From positions 65,341,747-65,405,746 of the forward strand of contig OX104129.1 in NCBI GenBank assembly GCA_944470555.2: 64,000 bases of DNA, in the 5' to 3' direction. How positions within the stretch are numbered: the first letter of the stretch is position 1; the number at the start of each line of letters is the position of its first letter. Below are positions 48,801-58,800 of the stretch, in pieces. The notes below the pieces were generated by a model that saw only the letters and a list, made by a program, of their open reading frames with translations, had not been told where the DNA came from and searched no databases. The stretch is from Heterobilharzia americana. Lineage: Eukaryota > Platyhelminthes > Trematoda > Strigeidida > Schistosomatidae. A program made the translations under genes and the position numbers.

Positions 48801-51800
48801 TGAAGTGGTCAGCCCATTGTTTCCTTTGTTTCTCTTCTTTCGTAATTAAATTCCCGTCATCATCTTTTATTGGTTTCGTCTGCGTTGATCTCTTCCCAGA
48901 TAGTAACCCAGTTATTCGAAACAATGCTGTCAGGTCTCTCCTACCTGCAGCCTGTTCTGCTTCACTTTCAAATGTGTCGTAGAAGTGTCTTTTGTCTTTG
49001 CATGCACTCTTCTTCACTTCTTTGTCCAGTGTAGTGTTTTATACATTGTACTCAGTTCCTCCTGTCGTTGAGCCTCCTTGCACTGGTTTATCTTCTGCTT
49101 CACCATCCTCCTCTATCTCCTCTATTAGCTTCCTTGTATCCATTGGGGTCCATTCCTTATCTTCTTTCTTCCTTCCTAATACGGCTGTGCAGGATTCTTT
49201 CCACATCTCTTTCATGGACTTCCAATGTTCTTCCACCGAGGTTTCTTCAGGGATGTTCCTCGATATCTCCCATTCGTTCTTGATGGCTGGCTGCCGTGAA
49301 GATTTCCTTTTTAGTTTCGTCCTCCAGCTTCCGAGTGTTGTACTTGAACTGTGGTCTATCACCAGCTTCCCTGAAGGCTTTTAACTTGATTTGGAAGGCA
49401 GGTTCCTTGCACTAGAGAGTCAGTGGTCTGAACCTAAATCTGCTCCTCTTCTTGACCTTGTATCAAGTAGACTGTGTCTCATTTTCTTGAGATTGAGATG
49501 AAGTCAATCTGATTTTTAGTGTGTCCATCTGGTGACTCGAATCCATGTCACTTTGTGGATATCCTTGTGCTTGAATACACTGCCTCGCCTCCAATCACCA
49601 AATCGTTGAATGCGCAGAAGTCTGCAAACAATTCTCCATTCTTGTTCATCACCTCACCGAGCGCTTCTCGACCCATGGTTAGTTCTTTTCCTGTGTTGTC
49701 CGCTCTGAGTTTGGCATTCATGTCACCCATTAGAATTTGATGTCTCCAACTGAGGTCTTGTCTAGTGTTGGTTGCAGTCGTCTGTAGAATTCCTCCTTTT
49801 TCTCTTGCTCTGCATTATTTGTAGGTGCATAACATTGTATGATTGTGACCTTCCTTCCTTCCTTTTGAGTTGAATCTTGCTGTCATGATCCTGGAGGAGA
49901 TTGGTTCCCACTGCATGAGAGCCTTCGATGCTCTTGAGGACATCATGATAGCCACTCCCTCAGTGTGCTCGTGGTTGTCGTCTGGGTGACCGGAGTAGAT
50001 TATTGATTCTCCAGTTGACAGTTTGGAGAGTTCACTCCCATTCCATCTGCTTTCGCAAATTCCAAGCACTTTAGTGTGATACCTTCTCATCTCCCTTGCA
50101 ATCTGGGCTGCCTTACTGGGTTCAAACATCGTACGGACATTCCATGTCCCCACGTTTACTTTCGCTTTCATCGAGGGAGAGAAGACACATCGGCCAATTG
50201 GCTTCCCGAAGGCTTTCACCAACTGGCGTCATTTCGCCTCTCCGATTCCAGCGAGGAATAATTTTGTTATTATTTTTTATACATCGTTTGTGCTTTGAAG
50301 TTTGTTTAGTGGTTAGATTTGTTTTCCGGTGTAGGGTTGCTAGCCCTATGCCCAACCTTCCCTCTTTAACCTGGCTTAGGATCGGCTAGTAACTAGTGAA
50401 CTAGTTAACCATGTGAGGTTGCTAGTTGTTAGTAGATTGAAAATAATGACAAACTCCTAATTAATCTTCACTGACTATCGGTAGCACTCAGAGGAGTATC
50501 TTTAAAGTAGAAGAGGATTTATATTTTATGTAGTATGTGAAACCGAACGCCACTTCCTTGTTTGGTGCAGTTCAGTATACACTACAAACTTCGATTTCAA
50601 ATCAAAACTATTCGTAATTTTAATGAATAGGTGTAAGCATATGCTATGGGGCAGTCGGCTTTGATAACCACTTGTTTTGTGAAAGATACTGGTATCAATT
50701 AGTTGGTTGTTTCAAACATGACTTATACTTGCATGCGAATCAGTCAGTAATGGAATCCAGGACGCGTCCTTTCTGGGATTTGTCAGCCATGTATGCCTAC
50801 CTCTCACTGAGTGGTGTTATTCCCGCTAAGACTGGAACGGAGAATAGATCACTTCAAACACCCAAAAATTATCCACTAGGCAATTACCATAATATAACTG
50901 CTGGCTACATCAAGACATCCCCCCAAGATCCCGTACCCCAGTAGAGGTCGATAAATTTGGTTTAATCAACAATGGAGAATTACAAGCAATGATATCGCCC
51001 CTTAAGTATGTTTGCATTTTTAAGCATGTAACATGAATGACCGTAAAATCAGATTATCTCTAGTAAACAAATGTAGTTAAAACAAAACAATAACAGATCC
51101 TATTCATCTGCCTTACTTGTCTTTCACTCAGTTGTAATTTATTCGAAATCTCCCATCTTCTTTGACGAGTAACATACGGCATTAGGGCATATTCTTTTTC
51201 TAGAATCATCAATTGATGCCTTGAATATGGTTTTCGAGACTTTCTTCGATATTGTTCAGCTTTAAAAAGAGATTTGACAAAAATTTTAATTTTTACACAT
51301 ACATACTGAAAACTAATCCAAAGTAATAGTTACTAACAAACGGCAAATAGTGTTTTCTTCACAAAACCCTATTGAACAAAATTCTTGTTTCTTCTTTGTG
51401 GGAAGTATACTTCTGTTTAAAAAGTTTTTAAAAAGAATCAGAAAAATAATTATTATTTTCTCTGTATTTTGATTGTGATTTGATGATGAAACCTTTATTT
51501 TTTTTCAGTTAAAAATAACTGCTGGAGTTGAATAATGGTGAAAATATGGACTGCCAAACAGTTGATGTTACATTTATTCTACAGAGTCAATGAAATTCAG
51601 CTAGTTTAGTCTATTTTGATCGTGCAAAAACTTTCGAATGATACCATATACCAGTCATTAAATGGTGATCAATGCTTGTCTAAACTGATAAAGATAGAGT
51701 ACTCAGATTGATAGCAATGATGGATTGGAAAGTGATTCCCAATAAACCCGCCACTTCAAAAATCAGTTTTATCGGACTGAGTTACTGAGATATGGTGAAT

Positions 51801-52775
51801 TCGATCTGGTAAAATTGATAAATTTATATCCGATAACAGGCTTACAATTGAATGCTTAGATGTATCCTTATTATTATTATTACCATTGTTATTGTTATTA
51901 TTATTATTATTTGTCCCTTGGGTACCTAGTGGAGCATACAGGTTCAGTAGCAAGTCGAGATTCCACGTTCTTCTCTCCAGTCTTTTCGACTTGGCCCCAC
52001 CACTGTCCACAAGCTTTCATTTATTCCTCACACCATCTCCTCCATGTCACCCGCTACTCAGACCCCCGACTCGTCGTTTCCCCTCTGGATTCCAATTGAC
52101 GGCCTGGTCTCACCTCACCTGACACGTGATGTCCCAAAACAGTCTACCATCTCAGTCTATGTCCAATCCAATCCAATCTAATCCATCTCCATTTTATACT
52201 TATGCATACACGTTGGGTGATGGGTTCTTGGTTGGTTGGTTGGTTCGTTCGTTCGTTGCCAGTCACAGTTCCTCGTTGCTCACTCTCATTATTTCTGACC
52301 AACTATCTGATCTCCAGTGTCAGTATCCAGTGAGTGAGTGAGTGAGTGAGTGTAGGCGGCAGATGTTGATGTGATGTATATCTGCAGTTTCTCGGAACTG
52401 CTTTGCGTAACGCACCACCAAGTCTCTCAAGCATTGCAAAGAAGCACTGACTGACTGGCTGACTAACTGACTGACTGATTAACTTGACTGAATTAGTGTT
52501 GAAAATCCACATCTCGTTCACACTTTATGCTGAGCGGAGTGGAGTGCAATGCAATGCAGTGCAGTGCAATGCAGTGCAGTAGATCTCCACACTGATTTCA
52601 GATTGATGAAGGAAGGCCTGTTTTACTGTCTTTCCGATCGTGGCTTTCACATCGTCATCTGTGCCGCCATCGCCGCCACCTCTGTCGTCTGTAGTTGAGA
52701 CAATGCTGTCTAGATGGGTAGGTAGGTGAGAGAGACAACTTGGTTTATATTTCTCCCATTGATGGTGATTGGTGT

Positions 52776-52807
<32 letters not shown>

Positions 52808-55800
52808 GGTGGTGGTGGTTGTGTATCTCTCATTACCTCTGTCTTCTCTATGCTCACCTGAAGGCGATCCCGTCTTCCTTTGCTGCTTCGCCTCGCTTCG
52901 TCTCACCTCTTCCGACAACTTGTTATTTTTCACCTGTTCATCTTCGAGTTTGTGCGACAAGACATCAAGACACTAGACACAAATCATCATCATTGGCGAA
53001 ATCCAAATCTTCTTCTGGGGTCTTTTCATCGGTCCAACAAGCGTATGTCCCTCTTCTCGCTCCTCACAATTGTCTGTTGCATTATGCAGTCCAGTTCAGT
53101 CAACCACAATCAGGAAGATCATCGATGATAGTAGGCAACCTTGTTTTACTCCTGTCCTCACCTCAAAAGCATCACTAAGCTTTCCATTGTGGATCACTTG
53201 GCATGTAGCATCCTCATATAGCATCTAGCTGTTGAACGAGGTTTGTAAGAGTTTATGGCAGTGAAACCGTAGTGTTGATGTAACTGCCCGCCAAATAACT
53301 TCTTGGTCGACTCTATCGAACGCCTTTCAAAATCAATGAAGTAGAGCTAGAGAGTTGACTACCATTCTATGCTCTGTTAGATGGAATAAAACAGAGGGTA
53401 TATTAGTGGAGTCAGAAACATCTGAAATAATTGTTCAGACTGTAATGTAAAGATTAGGAACCACAGTTCTGCCAATTATCCAGAAGATACACTTATTAAC
53501 TTGAGGAAAAATGAACTTTTAAAACATTCACTACTTGGCCAACAGTATTTTTGATGACATCGTATTGATAAGACAAGAGAATTAAAGTTTAAAAAATTGC
53601 ATTTTTAGATATCATGATCAATGGACTAAGTTTGGTTAATTCGAGAACCAAAGTATTGATCGGATTGATCAGCTAGATCAGTTGCTTACTTAAAACAACA
53701 GTAACAACTTTACTGAACAAAAAAGAATCAGTCAGACAATATTTTGAATAGCTAAAACACTTACAGGATACCGAAGGAAAAAGTGACTTCTAGTCATTTT
53801 TCAGGATAATGCTCATCTTCCTAATTTCGATAGAAGATATCTATCATAAAATAAAATGGACTATTACGAAATCATCATCATCAGAAAATGTAAAGCGAAT
53901 TTCTTCCCTAAATGAGAAACAAATCTCTAAGACCAACACCAGGATTCTAAGACCCGTTACAGTCAGTGTTGCTCACAAGACAATTCAATCCTTTCACTTT
54001 ATACTATGTAAAACAAAAGACAAAACAAAGTATGATCTAATGTATCGGCTGTGAGGATCACTACCTTGGCAAAAGTGGGCATGCTTTTCATCTATGTGTC
54101 CACCAGCATACAAGTGGAATGAAATGGTATGACACATTCTCACTAATATCAACGCATGTAAACATCTACAAACAGGAATTTAACTACGAAAATATAAAGA
54201 AGCATGATAGAGGGAACTCTATAAATGCGCGGAAAATGTTTTAAGAGATTTAGTAAAGGCGATTAACTTTGTTGTAGTCCACTTGGTGGCTAGCGGTGGA
54301 ATCCAGGAAGCAGGTTTTGTCCTACTTAAAACTCGTCAGCTGGATGTATTTGCACTGCAGTGAGTGATGGTGTTCTCACTGAGACTGGAATCTAGTACCC
54401 ATTACTTCAAACTCCAGAACATAACCCCCTAGGTTGCTGAGGCAAGTGGCCACGCCTTGAATGAAGAATTGCGTAAAATGATAGAATATTTAGCGAAATT
54501 GGGAATAACTGATAATGCGTAAGAAATGAATAAAATAAAAGTTTCAAAACGCCAGTGATTCATACAGTGGAAAGAAGAAGAGGTTAAACAGCTATCTTTT
54601 ATATTCAAAGCCCTTGTTCAGTGGTTCAATCAGCCAAATGAATGATATTATTCTGGCTTGTGACCTAGAGTTTCAGCGCTAGAAATCAACCATTCTTGAT
54701 AGTTGTACTCAGTGTTTTAACATGAATTTGGAGGTTGATTCTCTTTTGACAAAACAGCATGGAGAAAAATAGAACAAGGATGCAACTAGGATCTATCATT
54801 ACCACGTCCTGAAAAGGATGTAAGTAGAGTTCTCATGAGTCGGAAAGATTACGTCGAGAAAAGATCAAATATACTGTTAGACAACAATATATTTTCAAAA
54901 CTTAAGAACGAAACATAACAGAACTAATTTAAAAGCAACTAACCAAAGTGTTAAAAAGACTGAAAATAATCGTCTTATTAGCGAAGATTCCTATGAAACC
55001 AATAGACCAACAGGTTTAGTAATATTACGAATTTATGGTTTGCTGACAATACTCATTCGATTCTGAACATATCCGGAGCTTCGGATAATATGTGAGAAAG
55101 ATAAAACGGATCCATTTTATATCCGCGGCATCTTATCAACAGCTTACAACCTAGAACATCAAATTAAATAGTTTTACTGAAAGTTTAACATGCTTTTCTT
55201 CACCTGAAGGTCCTGGGTTCTGTCCCTGGCCCTGCGGGGTCGTGGGTGAGCACAGCTGACGGGTCCGATACTAAGACGAAACAGCTGTCCAGTGCTCCTA
55301 GGTTTCCATTGTTCCTCCAACTGGTGTCAGTTCATGATGAATACCAACTTGGAATCAATAAATCCTCACAAACTCCCCAATAAAAAATAGAATATTGTCA
55401 GTTTTCTTTCAGTGGATAAAAGTATGTAAAATTTTGAGTAAAACTCTATATTTTGATATTCTAGTTTTTAATCAGTAAATAATCGATCAGCAAAATAATA
55501 TGTATCCTTCATATCCCGCTCCACTGTTGTTTTTGCTCTTATCATAATCATAAAGGGGAATTGAGGCATCAGATTGGACGATGGTTAGCTGATTTTGTAG
55601 AACCTCCAGATAGATAAATCTCTATATACTCCCTTTGTAGCACCTTAAAATTCATTGACAGTATATAGGATATGAATGTCTCTCACAAACGTATGATATT
55701 TCTCGACATGAATTAACCTTTCGCCACTGTTTCACTTGCGAAAATTACATATTTATATGTAATTATGTAGTTGATAGCAACTTGAACATGGGGCACCAAC

Positions 55801-58800
55801 TGCATATTCGAAAGAAATACAGTAGAAATAAACTGTTTATGCACATTTCACATTTTGCCATACAGACTACAAATAAAAAGATGGAATTGCTACGAGATTC
55901 CCTCAGGGCCCATTAGTGACAGGTTCTTTTAGAGGCAGTTTTAAAAATGGTCAGCTGAAGTCAACAATCAACGATTTTCAATCGTATAAAAGCTATGTTG
56001 ACGACATTTTCATTGTAAGTGATAATAAATGTGATTTGTACCATGTATTCCACGTGTTTAACAGCTCCCATCCTGTGATATAATTAACTATTGAGACAGG
56101 AAACGAATCGAAAATTCTATCTTGACGTGGAACTAACGAGAAAGACTGATGGAACTTTGAGGCAGGAGCAACTAGCCTATGAAAACTGGAGACGGTATGA
56201 GCACCAAGGATTACGAATCAAGCCGAGTTACGTACCACGATTAGCCTCCTTGTGGCTCCACTGAAAGTCAACTAATACATCATTATATTGACTTAACGGT
56301 AATCACGATTGACGAGATCCATGTTTGCAAGTTCAGTGGCGTAGGTCTTCAAAGCACGGACGGTTTAGTAAGCCGTCAGAATTTCGCCTAGTGCGATGAA
56401 AGGGGTGAAAATGAGAGGTTAGGTGGATCCAGCTTCTTAAGTCTGATAGTCCCTGTTGTTGAAGCGATCCCCACAGACAAGCGTAGTCTTACCCTGTGAA
56501 GGAGGGCGACATTCTGTTGAGAATGCAGGTTCCTGTATCCCTAGTCTTGGATGCATATCGGTAGCGTAAAGGCAACCACGCCTGTAAATCTGTCAGCATT
56601 ATGGGCTCGTGGACTAGGCCTCCTTTCAGAATATCTTTTCTGGAAGGTGAACTGAAATTAAGTCTGAAAGGTTGTGGGGTCTTTGGTGAAATGTGTCCCA
56701 CACATATCTACCCATGGAGTGGCGAGTACGGTCAGCGAACTGATTACCCGGTAAGTGTGAATGCATTGAAGCCTGATAGTTTGAAGACTTCTGGGATAAT
56801 ACTGATCATTTTGAGGGGGCTTTAAGAGAATACTCTGACAGTAATGTTCGTTTTCACTTGGAAGCGTTGCTTGGATGTTTACTACTTGGGGGGGAGGGAA
56901 CCATTCCACCAGGCTATTAGTAAATAACATCCATAAAAAAGAGGTTTGGCCTGAAATTTGGAGCTGAGCAAAAAGCTAGAGTAAAACCTTAATAGGATTA
57001 ACAAGGAGGACTGATGGGACTTTGAAGAAATCAATCTAAATAAAGTTAACATGGAATGGACGACTGACAAGTTTCTACAGGTGGGTCTCTGTTGGTTGCA
57101 ACAGAAATATAATTATATCCCATGCTACTTGTCTATGACGCATTTGGAGTACAGATGGATATCCGCTTCGGTTCACAGATAAAAACATAAAATCAAAAGC
57201 CCCAAGACATGTCTCAGTTTCTGTACCAAAAAAGGTGTCGCATATAAACTCTAACTTCAAATGTGACATAAATACTGACAACCTTAAGAAAAGTATTTCA
57301 AACTACCTAAGAAGTACATTCTTCGCAGTAACTTAGAAAGTAATGATGTCTAGTTACCCTTTACTTTACAACTCGAAAGGCTAGATCTTGCCTCTAACCA
57401 CATCTATGTGTGAGTACCAGTCAGTTGAAGTCCTAATAAAAAGCTACTTACAAGGTGAAAAGAACGGTTCCAAAGTCAATGTGTGTCTGCCTTGTGTGTA
57501 TTTCTGAAGCTTTGGTAATCCAAATAGAAAACTTGAAACTTCGTATATAAATGACATTTGTTCAACTCCTGATCCTTTTATGATTTAAATCTTTAGTATT
57601 TTAAAATATCCCTCCTTATAACTTTTGTTCTATTCATTTTTTACTCAATACCAACTATTCTTTATTTCCATGTTCGCTCTAATAACGTCTCATCCATTGA
57701 ATGTTTTATCATGTTACATAATTCACAATTCATAGTTGATCATTTTTAGTAAATTTCTCTGATATTTTGAGCAGTACTCATTGTTTTAAGCAACTCCACA
57801 TTTTTGGGTCACAACAATTTGTATAGAAGTCAAATACTAAGGTGTAACTGAGATTAGTAGAAATGTTTGTCACAACGCCAGTAAAGTCATTTAGCTACAA
57901 GGTTAGTTATGATATTATCTTGACAATTAGTAAGAGAACAGATGTGTATGATGATAATGAAGCTTACAAGGATAACCAGATGTATTCAGTATCACTAAAC
58001 TGGATATATTTACCAATTGTGAAGATATGTTTGAAAGTCGTCTATCTACATACCACTAAATCATTCAAAGGACCAATACAAATATATACTGAACAAGTCG
58101 AGATATTCAGTAAGCGTGTTCAATAGTTCACTCATATTAGTTGAGCACCGAACATTAGTACACTGTGCTACTTGCCATATATGTTTGTGTAAAATTTAAT
58201 AGCACTAACTTACTGTGCAAACAGAATCAGGTGCTTTATAGTTCACACTTTTTACTTTCCAGTTCAAAATTGAGTTCGCAAACTATTAAATGAGTGTATA
58301 AAGAGATTTTAAACAATGATTTAACCAAAAAAAGTAAATGATACAGATGTAAGTTTGTGGGGGTTTATTAATCTCAAGGTAGTTTACATTACCAAGTGAT
58401 AACACTTACAGAGACATTAAAGACCTGAAGCACTGAAAAACTGTTTTGCATGAGTCTAAAATCGTGCAAAACAGTGGGCATCTATGAAGAAAAGTGAACT
58501 TTAGCCTATGACCATCAGATCTCATATGGAGCAGGTTACTGTTCCTCTAGTGTGTTGGGATTCAGTGGTTTCATTTGTTTTGCTTCTGTCAACTGCTACC
58601 TAGTGTTCTTAATTTCTCAGTAGTTCTCTACTTGATGACAGCCTATAACCCAAACTACCTTAAATGTAAAGTGTGATGAATGTGAAGATGTCTATGTACT
58701 AAGAAATGTTGCTGGAATTTATCACAAATCTTCTTCAATGGTTTTAGATTCCAGTTTATTCCTAAACAGTCTGTAAATTAACTTTGGTACTCTCAGTGTT

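Larger units (their letters stand above)
37097..51116 (-). other. 14.0 kb intron within the homeobox
   Basis: It interrupts the homeodomain between residues 44 (Q of ERQ) and 45 (V of VKVW), with gt-ag ends. It contains a PLE, four RTE segments and several SINEs, listed separately. Confidence 0.85.

Noticed and set aside
48596..49384. Two long plus-strand frames of about 130 codons
   Set aside because: Both are antisense to the RT and endonuclease region of RTE copy G and composition-driven.
52726..53178. 150-codon plus-strand frame with runs of Cys, Trp and Val
   Set aside because: It is antisense to RTE copy H and open only because of the GGT/GTT repeat. No homology.
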